Positions 25,079 to 34,850 of a stretch of DNA of 35,843 nt are shown piece by piece. This DNA is from CAZEER01 sp964586315 (GTDB lineage Bacteria; Fidelibacterota; Marinisomatia; Marinisomatales; UBA1611). The stretch covers positions 1 to 35,843 of the forward strand of contig CAZPHE010000015.1 in the NCBI GenBank assembly GCA_964586315.1. Reading direction: 5' to 3'. The notes under the pieces were generated by a model, which did no database searches, was not told the DNA's origin, and was given only the letters and a program-made list of their open reading frames with translations. The position numbers were made by a program, and so were the translations under genes. How positions within the stretch are numbered: position 1 is the stretch's first letter; every line of letters begins with the position of its first letter.

Positions 25079-27541
25079 TTTATATTTTTGTTTTGATGAA
25101 TTTATTCTAATCTTATTTGGTATTTTATAATCAAAGATTAGATTATTTTTTAAGGATTTAACTATAATAGTTGTTCCTTGATTAAATTTATTTTTTAATA
25201 ACATTTCAGATATAGGATTCTCAAGAGATTCTTGAATTGTCCTTCGCAAAAAACGAACACCAAACTTAAAATCATATCCTTTTTTAGCGAGATTTATTTT
25301 CGCAGACTTATATAATTTCAATTTAATGCCAAGTTTTGATAGGTTTTCTACTAAATCTGAGATTTGGAGATCAATAATATTATACACATTTGTTTTAGTA
25401 AGAGGATTAAATACTATGGACTCATCTATACGATTCATTAGTTCAGGAGAAAACAAATCTTGAACATTTTTCATAATTCTATTCTTAATCATAATAAAAT
25501 TTTTATCATCATTTCCAAATCCAAAACCACTACTTTCTAAATCACGTGTACCCATATTTGATGTCATAATAATAATTGTATTTTTAAAATCAACTTTCCT
25601 ACCAAGTCCATCTGTTAAAACACCCTCATCGAATACTTGGAGAAGTATATTAAATAGATCCGGGTGACCTTTTTCAATTTCATCAAATAAGACTACAGAA
25701 TAGGGATTTCGCCTTACTTTTTCAGTGAGTTCGCCACCTTCTTCATAGCCCACATATCCAGGAGGAGCACCAATTAAACGTGATAAAGAAAATCTTTCCG
25801 TGAACTCTGACATATCCACTTTAACCAACGCATTATTATGTGGAAATAAATATTTTGCAAGACATTTCGCAAGTTCTGTTTTTCCAACTCCAGTAGGACC
25901 TAAAAATAAAAATACACCAATAGGTCTATTTGGATTTTTTAGACCTGTTCTTGAACGTCTGATTGCATGAGCCAAACTATTGATAGCTTCATCTTGACCA
26001 ATAATATAGTTATTCAACTCATTATTCAAATTTAATAAACGATTACTTTCAGATTCAGCAATTTTTGAAAGAGGAATTCCAGTCATTAGAGAAACAACAT
26101 CAGCAATAGTTTCTGAATTGATCTTCCCAAAAACTTTAACATCTTTTTCTTGCCACTCTTTTTGAGCTTTTTTTAATACTTTCATTAGTTTACGTTCTTT
26201 ATCTCTTAATATTGCAGCCTCTTCAAACAACTGGTCAGAGACTTTTCTTTCTTTTTTATCTCTAATCTTTTGCAAATTTATCTCAATTTTCAATATACTT
26301 TTTGGCACCTCTAAATTATACATATATGCACGGGCACCAGCTTCATCCATTATATCAATTGCTTTATCAGGAAGATATTTATCTGAAATATATCTATCAG
26401 ATAAATGTACACATGATTTTATAGCATTATCCGTGAATTCAACTTTATGGTGATCTTGATATTTCTCCTTAAGACCATTAAGAATATCTATGGACTCTTT
26501 TAAAGAAGGAGGATTTACAGCAATTTTCTGTAACCTACGATCTAATGCTCCATCCTTTTCAATATTTTTCCTATATTCATCGATAGTTGTAGCCCCAATA
26601 CAGTGAATATCACCTCGAGCTAAGGATGGTTTAAACATATTAGATGCATCCAAAGAACCTGATGCACCTCCAGCTCCTACGAGAGTATGAATCTCATCTA
26701 TAAAAATAATTACATTTTCACTTCTTTCTAATTCCAACATCAAACTTTTTAAACGTTCTTCAAATTGACCACGATATTTTGTTCCTGCTACAATTGCAGC
26801 TAAATCTAACGAAAGGATTCTCTGATTATGAAGAATTCTCGGGAGTGTTTTTCGAATAATTCTTTGTGCAAGGCCTTCAATAATTGCAGTTTTTCCTACA
26901 CCAGGTTCGCCAATTAAAACTGGGTTATTTTTTTTCCTTCGCGTTAAAATCTGCGCTACACGTTCAATTTCATTCTCTCTTCCTATAACTGGATCCAATT
27001 TCCCTTTTTTTGCTAGTTGCGTAATATCTCTTGAAAAATGATCTAATGTCGGTGTTTTACTTTTTGATTGATGTTCTTTTGAATGTTTTAATTCAAAGGA
27101 TGATTCATCATCATCTTCAGAGTGAATTAAATCACTAACAGTATCGTAATCTAACGAAAAAGATTTTAGAATATCGAAAGCAATGCCTTCCGATTCTTTT
27201 AGCATTGCTAATAATAAATGTTCATCATCTGCCAAAGATATACCTCTTAATGAAGCTTCATTAAATGCATATCTTAAAATTCTTTCAGCACGTCTTGTAA
27301 GAGGTAAATGCCCTAAAGTCATAGCACCTTCAGATGATTTGATCATATCTTCTATCATCGTAATCATTTCATCTGGATTTATGTCAAAAATATCCAAAAC
27401 TTTTTTTGCTAATCCATTATCATAGTTTAAAATACCTAGTAATAGATGCTCAGAACCAACATAGCTATGTCCAAGGCGAATCGCCTCCTCTTTAGATTTT
27501 TTTATAATTAGTTGAACACGTTTTGAAAAATTTTGTTTCAT
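25052..27541 (-). CDS. clpC: ATP-dependent Clp protease ATPase subunit ClpC
   Basis: The 829-residue Hsp100 unfoldase has two Clp-N repeats (VGSEHLLLGIL and LADDEHLLLAML). The first AAA+ module has Walker A GEPGVGKT at 211-218 and IIFIDEIHTLVGAG; the second has GPTGVGKT near 545-555 and VVLFDEIEKGHPDLF. The UVR-like middle region (FEEAAILRDKERKL) marks the ClpC type rather than ClpB. It normally feeds ClpP, which is not in the window. The C-terminal tail is very Lys-rich (KQKYKISAKKDKK). Its ATG overlaps the lolD stop as ATGA, suggesting translational coupling to an unrelated transport gene. Confidence 0.95.
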   Translation of the reverse strand: MKQNFSKRVQLIIKKSKEEAIRLGHSYVGSEHLLLGILNYDNGLAKKVLDIFDINPDEMITMIEDMIKSSEGAMTLGHLPLTRRAERILRYAFNEASLRGISLADDEHLLLAMLKESEGIAFDILKSFSLDYDTVSDLIHSEDDDESSFELKHSKEHQSKSKTPTLDHFSRDITQLAKKGKLDPVIGRENEIERVAQILTRRKKNNPVLIGEPGVGKTAIIEGLAQRIIRKTLPRILHNQRILSLDLAAIVAGTKYRGQFEERLKSLMLELERSENVIIFIDEIHTLVGAGGASGSLDASNMFKPSLARGDIHCIGATTIDEYRKNIEKDGALDRRLQKIAVNPPSLKESIDILNGLKEKYQDHHKVEFTDNAIKSCVHLSDRYISDKYLPDKAIDIMDEAGARAYMYNLEVPKSILKIEINLQKIRDKKERKVSDQLFEEAAILRDKERKLMKVLKKAQKEWQEKDVKVFGKINSETIADVVSLMTGIPLSKIAESESNRLLNLNNELNNYIIGQDEAINSLAHAIRRSRTGLKNPNRPIGVFLFLGPTGVGKTELAKCLAKYLFPHNNALVKVDMSEFTERFSLSRLIGAPPGYVGYEEGGELTEKVRRNPYSVVLFDEIEKGHPDLFNILLQVFDEGVLTDGLGRKVDFKNTIIIMTSNMGTRDLESSGFGFGNDDKNFIMIKNRIMKNVQDLFSPELMNRIDESIVFNPLTKTNVYNIIDLQISDLVENLSKLGIKLKLYKSAKINLAKKGYDFKFGVRFLRRTIQESLENPISEMLLKNKFNQGTTIIVKSLKNNLIFDYKIPNKIRINSSKQKYKISAKKDKK

Positions 27542-28215
27542 GATATGTTATTTAAGGCACCTTTTTCAAGCCTATATCGCCTATGACCAATTGAGGCAAC
27601 ATCAGGATTATGGGTTGTTAATACAATTGCTTGTTTAAAATCTCTATTTATTTCAACTAAAAGGTCAATAAGTTTTATAGCATTTTTTTCATCAAGATTA
27701 CCTGTTGGCTCATCAGCGAAAAGAATCTTAGGTCTATTAATTATACCGCGAATTAAAGCAACTCTTGACCGTTCTCCTCCTGATAACTGATTTGGAAAAT
27801 GATCAATTCTTTCACTTAAACCTAAAACTGAAAAAAGATTAAGAGCCTCTGCTTCCATATTTTCTTTTTTCATAATCCAAGTGGGAATTAATACATTTTC
27901 TAGTGCATTGAATTCAGGCAATAAATGATGGAATTGAAATACAAAACCAATATCTTGATTTCTGAGTTTAGACAGAGACATTTCATTTAAATTATTTACA
28001 TTAATGCCATCAATTTTAACTACGCCAGAATCTGGCTTATCCAAAGTACTAAGAATATTCATTGCAGTTGATTTACCGGATCCAGACTGACCCATAATTG
28101 ATATAATTTCATTTCTATGTACATTTAGCTTAAAATTATTAAGGACTATAAGCTCGCCACTTCCATTATTATAAGATTTACAAATATTTTCCGCACTAAG
28201 AACTACTTCACCCAT
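27538..28215 (-). CDS. lolD: ABC transporter ATPase, LolD-like (lipoprotein release)
   Basis: The 225-residue ABC ATPase has Walker A GQSGSGKS (near 41-48), the Q-loop in FVFQFHHLLPEF, signature LSGGERSRVA and Walker B ILFADEPTGNLD, with the H-switch in LTTHNPD. FQFHHLLPEF is the form seen in LolD. It powers the two FtsX-type permeases encoded just upstream (13-base overlap), together a LolCDE-like extractor of outer-membrane lipoproteins. The TGA stop also shows that TGA is a normal stop codon in this genome. Confidence 0.93.
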   Translation of the reverse strand: MGEVVLSAENICKSYNNGSGELIVLNNFKLNVHRNEIISIMGQSGSGKSTAMNILSTLDKPDSGVVKIDGINVNNLNEMSLSKLRNQDIGFVFQFHHLLPEFNALENVLIPTWIMKKENMEAEALNLFSVLGLSERIDHFPNQLSGGERSRVALIRGIINRPKILFADEPTGNLDEKNAIKLIDLLVEINRDFKQAIVLTTHNPDVASIGHRRYRLEKGALNNIS

Positions 28216-29369
28216 TGCAACCCATCCTTTAAGTTTGAGTATGCTACTTTTCTTCCCGCTATAAATGATGATCCAAAAATAAATATTAAAGAAAGAATAA
28301 AAACTAATATGATGTCATTGATGGATAGTTCCATAGGTAGAGTATCTATAAAATATATATCTGATGGAATTGGAATCAATGAAAATTGATTTTGGATCAA
28401 GACAACTATAATTCCAGCTAAATATCCTAAAAGTGCTCCTTTACCAGCCTGATTTAAACCTAACCGGACTAGTATTTTTAATATAGAGCGTTTTGAAGTA
28501 CCCATAACCTTTAAAACACTGACTTCTTTCATTTTTTGAATTGAAATAAGAGTAAGACTTGCAGCAAGATTAAATGCCGCAACAAGAAATATTAAACAAA
28601 GAATAATTAATGTACCTAAACGTTCCATTTTCATTGCATCAACTAAAGATCTATTCTTTTCATCCCACGATTTTATTACGATATCATGGTTTATCTGCTT
28701 TTCAAGATCAAATTTTATTTGTTTCAAATCTTTTTCTGAAGCAATTCTAAGATGTATACCATCATATCCAATTTTTCTTTTAAATAAATTTTTTCCATCT
28801 TCGATTGTAATAAATACAAATTGGTCATCATAATCAAGCACTTTTGTTGAAAACACTCCGCTGATTTCTAGTTTTTTTCTAAAAGGAAGATCAAAACCAA
28901 TAGCTTGATCTATTGGGCTATAAGCAAAAATAAAATCTCCAATATCTTTACTTAAGCGATAAGCTAAATCCTGACCAATAGCCACCTGACCTGAATTAGG
29001 TGACTTCCCTCTAAAAGGGAATTGGTAGAATTCCTCCATTTTTTTTTCGTCAATTGCTTTAATAGAGACGACTCGCTTTAATTGATTAGATTCAATTACT
29101 GCACGACGTTCTATAAAAGGAATATAATTATCAATACCGGATATATTAAAATTAGGAATATCAGAAAATTTACCTAGAATGGTAATTTCACCTTCAAATC
29201 CTTTTAATTTCCCATGAACAAGAGTTTCAAATCCATTCATGACAGATAATGAAATAATCATAGCAAAACAACCTATGCCCATCCCTATCATAGAAAAATA
29301 GCCAATTTTTCTACCCTGAATTTTTGGAGATTTATAAAATCGTCTAGATATAATTTTTTCCCAATTCAT
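28203..29369 (-). CDS. LolC/LolE-type permease (second of two)
   Basis: This 388-residue FtsX/MacB-type permease has a first transmembrane helix at about 21-45 (IGYFSMIGMGIGCFAMIISLSV), then an extracytoplasmic domain, then three C-terminal helices (near 255-280, 297-325 and 350-372). The conserved KMKEVSVLKVMGTSKRSI loop that couples to the ATPase is present. Its length and topology equal those of the gene upstream, with which it shares a 4-base overlap. The pair would form a LolCE heterodimer that lifts lipoproteins from the inner membrane to LolA. LolC and LolE cannot be assigned individually by eye. Confidence 0.88.
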   Translation of the reverse strand: MNWEKIISRRFYKSPKIQGRKIGYFSMIGMGIGCFAMIISLSVMNGFETLVHGKLKGFEGEITILGKFSDIPNFNISGIDNYIPFIERRAVIESNQLKRVVSIKAIDEKKMEEFYQFPFRGKSPNSGQVAIGQDLAYRLSKDIGDFIFAYSPIDQAIGFDLPFRKKLEISGVFSTKVLDYDDQFVFITIEDGKNLFKRKIGYDGIHLRIASEKDLKQIKFDLEKQINHDIVIKSWDEKNRSLVDAMKMERLGTLIILCLIFLVAAFNLAASLTLISIQKMKEVSVLKVMGTSKRSILKILVRLGLNQAGKGALLGYLAGIIVVLIQNQFSLIPIPSDIYFIDTLPMELSINDIILVFILSLIFIFGSSFIAGRKVAYSNLKDGLQWVK

Positions 29370-30532
29370 TCATACCTCAAAACTTTTGAAGGTTTTAAAT
29401 GATCTACAGATCTTGCTGGCCACCAAGATGCTAAAACCGAAAAAAACAATACTAGGATAATAATTAAAATAAATATTGGATAATTAAATGTAAAAGGAAT
29501 TTGATCCATGAAATACACATCCGATGGAATATTTAGTAACTTATATCTATGTTGTAAACCAATTATAATTATGGACAGGAAACCTCCAACTAAACTCCCT
29601 ATACCGCCTATAAAACCTCCTTGATACATAAAAATTAGCTTTAAGTTATTTTTTGATAAACCTTGTGAATAAAGAATACCAATTTGAGCTGATTTTTCAA
29701 TAATAATCATTGCAATGGCTGCTATTAAATTCACTAAACCCACTAAAGAAATAAGCCCAAACATTATATATGCAGGCCAACGCTGGATAGAAATCCATTC
29801 AAATAATAGAGAGTGACGTTCAAGCCATGTCTCGAGAAAATAAGGATAGTTTAGTGTATAATCTTTTGAAATTGAATCTATTTTATCTACAATCAAGCCT
29901 GATACTTCATTAGCATCAAATCCAAAAAACTTTCTTGCATCTTCTAAATTGATAAAGGCTAACGTCTTATCATAATCTTGGAGACCAGAATAAAAAATAT
30001 ATCTTACAGTTAATGATTTTATTATTGGGATATTGGAAAGTTCTGTAGATGATGCAAATGATTGTAAGAATATTCTATCACCTATTCTTATATTTAAAAT
30101 ATTTGCCAAATTATTCCCTAAAATAATTTCTCCTGTATTAATTTTTTCAAAATTTTCACTTGCAATTGCTATGGGAAGATAATTAGTACCTTCTATAATT
30201 ACACCTTCTGCTTCTGAACCAGAACGTATCATACAAATACCTCTTATAAATGGTTGAGCTACATTTAATGAATAATTCATCAATGAATCTATGGTTGGAT
30301 CCGTAAGGTAAATTGATTTTCCAAGCATATGTTCAATTCTTGCATCTCCTTCAAAAGATGATAATTTTTGAGATATAACATCTTGGAATCCTTGAATAAT
30401 ACTGGCGGTGAGCATTAATGCTGTAATTCCAATTGACAGCCCTCCAATAGCAAGCCAACTAGCGTAACGGCAAAAGCTTCCCATAATGTTCGTAAACATA
30501 TACCTTAATGCCAGCCGTAAACTGAGTGACAT
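29366..30532 (-). CDS. LolC/LolE-type permease (first of two)
   Basis: The protein is 388 residues, the same as its downstream neighbour, and has the LolC/E layout. An N-terminal LRYMFTNIMGS motif precedes transmembrane helix 1 (about 23-46). A large periplasmic domain with SKDYTLNYPYFLETW follows, then three C-terminal helices with the coupling segment SAQIGILYSQGLSKNNLKLI. It follows lysS by 2 bases. The end WWPARSVDHLKPSKVLRYE matches the typical LolC/E C-terminus. The two genes are homologous but diverged, consistent with an old duplication and a heterodimer. Confidence 0.88.
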   Translation of the reverse strand: MSLSLRLALRYMFTNIMGSFCRYASWLAIGGLSIGITALMLTASIIQGFQDVISQKLSSFEGDARIEHMLGKSIYLTDPTIDSLMNYSLNVAQPFIRGICMIRSGSEAEGVIIEGTNYLPIAIASENFEKINTGEIILGNNLANILNIRIGDRIFLQSFASSTELSNIPIIKSLTVRYIFYSGLQDYDKTLAFINLEDARKFFGFDANEVSGLIVDKIDSISKDYTLNYPYFLETWLERHSLLFEWISIQRWPAYIMFGLISLVGLVNLIAAIAMIIIEKSAQIGILYSQGLSKNNLKLIFMYQGGFIGGIGSLVGGFLSIIIIGLQHRYKLLNIPSDVYFMDQIPFTFNYPIFILIIILVLFFSVLASWWPARSVDHLKPSKVLRYE

Positions 30533-30534
30533 TT

Positions 30535-32028
30535 TTAATCAGATTCAGATCGTAGCGTAGGAAAAAGAATTACATCTTTGATCCAACGGTTACCAGTCAA
30601 AAGCATCGTTAACCTGTCTATCCCAATACCTACTCCACCTGTTGGTGGCATTCCACATTCCACAGCTTCTATAAAATTTTCATCAATAGGTTGAGCTTCA
30701 TAATCTCCAGCATCTTTTAATTTTGCTTGAGTTTCAAGTCTTGCTCTCTGATCTATAGGATCATTTAATTCTGAAAATGAGTTTGCAAATTCAGTGCCTC
30801 CAATAAATAATTCGAAGCGTTCAACTAGATTTGGATTTCCATTACGATGTGTTTTAGCCAAAGGGGAGATAGCTTTAGGATAATCAAATATAAATGTAGG
30901 TTGAATCAATTGTGGTTCTACTAATTGACTCATTAATTCATCAAGCATTTGTCCATAATTTGCATTAACATCAACTTTAATATTGTTTTCTTTACATATT
31001 TTTTTTAAAAGCCCTTGTTCAATATTTACTAAATCATATCCGGTTACTTCTTCAAGTAATTCTAAAAAAGATTTCCTTTTAAAATTTTTGGAAAGATCAA
31101 TATTCATGCCACCCCAATCTACATTTAAAGCTTTAACTTGTTTGGCAGTCATACGAATCATCTCCTCTACAAGATTCATACAGTCATCATAATCAGCATA
31201 AGCCCAGTAAAATTCTAACATTGTGAACTCTGGATTATGATTCCGATCCATTCCTTCATTTCTAAAATCTTTAGCTATTTCATAAACACGGTCAAAACCA
31301 CCTATAATCAATCTCTTTAGATATAATTCATCCGCAATTCTAAGATAAAGTTTCTGATCAAGTGCATTATGATGAGTAACAAATGGTCTTGCATTTGCTC
31401 CACCATATATTGGCTGTAAAACGGGTGTTTCTACTTCTAAAAACCCTTTATTATCTAAAAATTTTCTTATACATTTAATAATTTGAGATCTTTTAATAAA
31501 TGTTTCTTTAACTTCTGGATTTAAAATTAAATCCAAATGCCGATTCCTATATCGTTGTTCTTTATCTTTAAATGCATCAAAGATTAACCCATCTTTTTCT
31601 TTTACAATAGGAAGAGGACGAATACTTTTTGAAAGGATTGTAATAATGGATGTATGAATAGAGATTTCTCCAGTTTTTGTAGTAAAAACAATTCCTTCTA
31701 CTCCCACATAATCACCAATATCCAATAATTTAAAATTAGAATATAATTCGTCGCCTACATCATCTTTACGAATAAATATTTGAATTTTTCCTTCATTATC
31801 CATAATCTGAAAAAAAGATGCTTTACCCATCTTCCTAAGAGCCATTATCCTCCCAGCAACTTTTACAAGTTTTCCCTTATATTTATTATAGTCAAACTTT
31901 ATTGAATTACTTAAATGAGTTGGTTCAAACTTTGAGGGATATGGATTAATATTTTTCCGCTTTAGAATGTTTAACTTTTCCAACCTATAATCTATTATCT
32001 GTTTTAAGCTTTTTTGTTCTTCTGACAT
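30535..32028 (-). CDS. lysS: Lysyl-tRNA synthetase (class II)
   Basis: LysRS charges tRNA-Lys. The N-terminal OB-fold anticodon-binding domain contains VKVAGRIMALRKMGKASFF. The class II catalytic core has GGANARPFVTHHNALDQ, YLRIADELYLKRLIIGGFDRVYEI, FRNEGMDRNHNPEFTMLEFYWAY (motif 2) and GIGIDRLTMLLT (motif 3). The 497 residues are a normal bacterial length, so it is not an EpmA-type paralogue. It lies 17 bases after prfB, a common pairing in bacteria (as in E. coli prfB-lysS). The end VILFPTLRSESD is typical. Confidence 0.97.
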   Translation of the reverse strand: MSEEQKSLKQIIDYRLEKLNILKRKNINPYPSKFEPTHLSNSIKFDYNKYKGKLVKVAGRIMALRKMGKASFFQIMDNEGKIQIFIRKDDVGDELYSNFKLLDIGDYVGVEGIVFTTKTGEISIHTSIITILSKSIRPLPIVKEKDGLIFDAFKDKEQRYRNRHLDLILNPEVKETFIKRSQIIKCIRKFLDNKGFLEVETPVLQPIYGGANARPFVTHHNALDQKLYLRIADELYLKRLIIGGFDRVYEIAKDFRNEGMDRNHNPEFTMLEFYWAYADYDDCMNLVEEMIRMTAKQVKALNVDWGGMNIDLSKNFKRKSFLELLEEVTGYDLVNIEQGLLKKICKENNIKVDVNANYGQMLDELMSQLVEPQLIQPTFIFDYPKAISPLAKTHRNGNPNLVERFELFIGGTEFANSFSELNDPIDQRARLETQAKLKDAGDYEAQPIDENFIEAVECGMPPTGGVGIGIDRLTMLLTGNRWIKDVILFPTLRSESD

Positions 32029-32045
32029 ATTTTTCCCTATATGTT

Positions 32046-33150
32046 CTATTTTTTATGATGAATTGTACTTAATAAATAGGCCCTAATAAATGAATTTAAA
32101 TTACCATCCATAATACTTTGCACATTGCCATTCTCTTCTTTAGTTCGATGATCTTTAACCATTTGATAAGGATGGAAAACATAAGAACGAATTTGGCTGC
32201 CCCATCCAATATCCAACTTCTGGTTTTCTAAATTTTTATTTTTCTCTTTCTCCTTTTCTAATTCAACTTGATATAATCGAGCCTTTAATATTTTCATTGC
32301 CTGGTTTTTATTTTTGTATTGTGAACGTTGATTTTGACATTGTGCAACAATACCTGATGGTATATGAGTGATTCTAACCGCTGAATCTGTTTTATTAACA
32401 TGCTGCCCTCCTGCTCCACTAGCACGATATGTATCAATTCGTAAATCTGAATTATTAATCTCAATATTAATGTTATCATCCACTGCAGGATATACAAAAA
32501 CTGATGCAAAAGAAGTATGGCGTCGATTGTTAGCATCAAATGGAGAAATTCTCACCATCCTATGCACGCCAGCCTCTGCTTTTAGAAAACCAAAGGCATA
32601 GTCACCTTTAATTTCAAATGTGATATCTTTAAGTCCAGCTTCATCACCCTGTTGAAAATCAATAACTTCTAATTTGTAATTCTCTTTCTCCGACCATCTT
32701 TTATACATTCTATAAAGCATTTGCGCCCAATCTTGGCTTTCAGTTCCCCCAGCACCCGGATGTATTGATACAATTGCATTTTGGATATCTTCAGATTTAC
32801 CCAATGTAAGTTTCATTTCTATATCATTTATGATCTTTCGATAAGCTTTAAGTTCATCATATATTTCTTTTAATTCAGCTTCACCATCATCAGCAAATTC
32901 AAATAATATTTCCATATCATCATGCCGACGATTAAGATCATTCCATAAAACAATTTGTTTTTCAATGCGCGACATTTTTTTTAAGGTGATGGATGCACTT
33001 TTATTATCATTCCAAAAATTAGGTTCAGATGATACCTTCTTTAATTTTTCTAAATTTTTTGACAAAGTATCAAGGTCAAAGATACCTCCTGATTTCTGAA
33101 TCTTTCTTTTTTGCTAAATTGAACTGTTCTTTTAAATCATTTAACTCCAT
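32046..33150 (-). CDS. prfB: Peptide chain release factor 2 (programmed +1 frameshift)
   Basis: RF2 ends translation at UAA and UGA. The body shows IHPGAGGTESQDWA, the UGA/UAA-specificity tripeptide SPF (202-204 after the shift) and the catalytic GGQ (247-249 in GAGGQHVNKTDSAVR). The start is the ATG at 33150. It is followed by 24 codons ending in CTT, then an in-frame TGA at 33078-33076, after which reading continues in +1 (GAC CTT GAT). The frame is complete only with a shift of one base, giving 367 residues. This autoregulatory arrangement lowers RF2 output when RF2 is plentiful. lysS follows 17 bases downstream. Confidence 0.97.
33075..33090 (-). promoter_or_regulatory. prfB +1 programmed frameshift site
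   Basis: Minus strand reads AGGAGG TAT CTT TGA C. The internal Shine-Dalgarno (33090-33085), the slippery CTT and the TGA followed by C are in the same order and spacing as the well-studied E. coli site. Confidence 0.95.
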
Positions 33151-33201
33151 TGAAAAATTTACAATATGCTTATAGTAGGATTAAGGAGAATTATACTGTT
33201 A

Positions 33202-33978
33202 TTAATCACCTGATGAAATAAATAAACGCTGATTAAGATAACGGCGCAATTTCATTTCATCTATTTTTAAATTAGTAAATCGACCATTTTCAGCTGTTGC
33301 AATAGTCCCTCTTTCCTCTGAAATTACTACAACTATTGCATCAGACTCTTCTGTTATTCCTAAAGCAGCTCTATGTCTGGTACCCATCTCGGGTAGTATC
33401 ATAGGACTCTCTGTTAGAGGTAATATGCATCCTGCAGCTTCAATCAAAGTATTTTGTAATATTACAGCACCATCATGCATTGGAGACCCTGGATTAAATA
33501 TTGAAACTAATAGCGGTCCTGATACTTCTGCTTTTAATTGAATGCCAGCCTCTTTATAGGAACGTAGTCCTGTTTCTCTCTGAATAACAATAAGAGCTCC
33601 CCATTTTCTTTCAGATAATTGAAGCGATGCTTCTATAATAGCCTCTAAAGATCGGGATGTCCCCATTCGAAAAATCCTTTGAAAAAACCTTGTTTGTCCC
33701 ACATAAATTAATAATCTTCTAATTTCTGGTTGAAATAAAATCACAAATGCAACAACCCAAACAGTTTGAAATTGATTTAATAACCAAGACATTGCAATTA
33801 ATCCCAAAGAATTAAAAATAAAAGAAGCAATAAGAAGAATTACAAGACCAATGAGCATCTGTCCTGCTCTAGTTTCTTTAAAATATTGATAAACCTTAAA
33901 GAAAATCCAAGTAACTAAAAAAATATCAATGATATCAATAAAAGTAACTGTTAAAAAACCTAAATTAAATAATATCAA
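33202..33978 (-). CDS. cdaA: Diadenylate cyclase CdaA (c-di-AMP synthase)
   Basis: CdaA makes the second messenger c-di-AMP from two ATP. Three N-terminal hydrophobic helices (about 8-28, 40-60 and 62-82) anchor the 258-residue protein, and the DisA_N catalytic domain follows. The DGA motif is at 169-171 (SPMHDGAVIL) and RHR is at 201-203 (MGTRHRAALG), both essential for activity in homologues. folP overlaps its start (ATGA), the same folP-cdaA neighbourhood known in several non-Firmicute bacteria. No regulator such as CdaR or GlmM is present here. prfB begins 51 bases downstream. Confidence 0.95.
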   Translation of the reverse strand: MILFNLGFLTVTFIDIIDIFLVTWIFFKVYQYFKETRAGQMLIGLVILLIASFIFNSLGLIAMSWLLNQFQTVWVVAFVILFQPEIRRLLIYVGQTRFFQRIFRMGTSRSLEAIIEASLQLSERKWGALIVIQRETGLRSYKEAGIQLKAEVSGPLLVSIFNPGSPMHDGAVILQNTLIEAAGCILPLTESPMILPEMGTRHRAALGITEESDAIVVVISEERGTIATAENGRFTNLKIDEMKLRRYLNQRLFISSGD

Positions 33979-34829
33979 GTTGCTCTCCTTATCCTATCGG
34001 CAATAGTTACTACTCTTTTTATTTTTTTTACATCGTGAACACGCACAATACATGCACCGTTCAAAATCCCAGCAGTAACTGCCGCTGCAGTTCCCTCTAA
34101 TCTATCTTCGATCGGTAAATCAAGTGTTAAACCTATAAATGATTTTCTACTTGGACCAATAAGCACTGGATATCCAAGATTGCAAAATGAATTTAATTGA
34201 TTTATTAATTGAAAATTATGTTCAATTGTTTTTCCAAAACCTATTCCTGGATCAAGAATAATTCTTTGTTTTTTTATACCAGCATTCATCGCTATATGTA
34301 TTTGTTTATTGAAAAACAATGAAATTTCTGAAATAATATCATCATACTGTGGATTATCCTGCATATTACTGGGATTACCTTTCATATGCATAATGACTAT
34401 TGGCACTTCTAATTCCGAGGCAATCCGTGCCATTTTATGATCTTTAGTTAGTCCACTAATATCATTTATAATATTTGCTCCTGAATTAATTGCATTTTTA
34501 GCTACTATCGATTTTGTTGTATCAATTGATATTAAAACATCTGAAGATAGTGTTCGAATCCTTTTAATGACAGGTATTGTTCTTTCTAATTCTACATCTA
34601 CTGAAATCTCTATTGATCCAGGTCTAGTGGATTCACCACCAATATCAATAATATCAACACCATCTTTAATCATTTTTTCCGCATAATCTACTGCTATGTC
34701 AGTTTTATAAAACTGCCCCCCATCACTAAAGGAATCTGGGGTCACATTTATTATTCCCATTACTAATTTTTGACGATCTGGATTTTCCAACCATTTATGT
34801 AATGAGGATGGAGTTATGGAATTAATCAA
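33975..34829 (-). CDS. folP: Dihydropteroate synthase
   Basis: FolP condenses pABA with dihydropterin pyrophosphate in folate synthesis. The 284-residue TIM barrel has MGIINVTPDSFSDGG at 24-38, DIGGESTRPGS, LISIDTTKS, GANIINDISGL, LDPGIGFGKT, GPSRKSFIG and the final VRVHDV, all family signatures. The start is a TTG at 34829. It is the only start codon before an upstream in-frame TGA, and GGAAG lies about 12 bases before it, rather far. It overlaps cdaA by 4 bases at the stop. ftsH precedes it with a 21-base gap. Confidence 0.97.
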   Translation of the reverse strand: MINSITPSSLHKWLENPDRQKLVMGIINVTPDSFSDGGQFYKTDIAVDYAEKMIKDGVDIIDIGGESTRPGSIEISVDVELERTIPVIKRIRTLSSDVLISIDTTKSIVAKNAINSGANIINDISGLTKDHKMARIASELEVPIVIMHMKGNPSNMQDNPQYDDIISEISLFFNKQIHIAMNAGIKKQRIILDPGIGFGKTIEHNFQLINQLNSFCNLGYPVLIGPSRKSFIGLTLDLPIEDRLEGTAAAVTAGILNGACIVRVHDVKKIKRVVTIADRIRRAT

Positions 34830-34850
34830 TTCAGAATTTCACTTCCAATA

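Noticed and set aside
30535..32028. LysS as EpmA-like EF-P lysyltransferase
   Set aside because: It has the full anticodon-binding domain and normal length; EpmA is a short catalytic-only paralogue.
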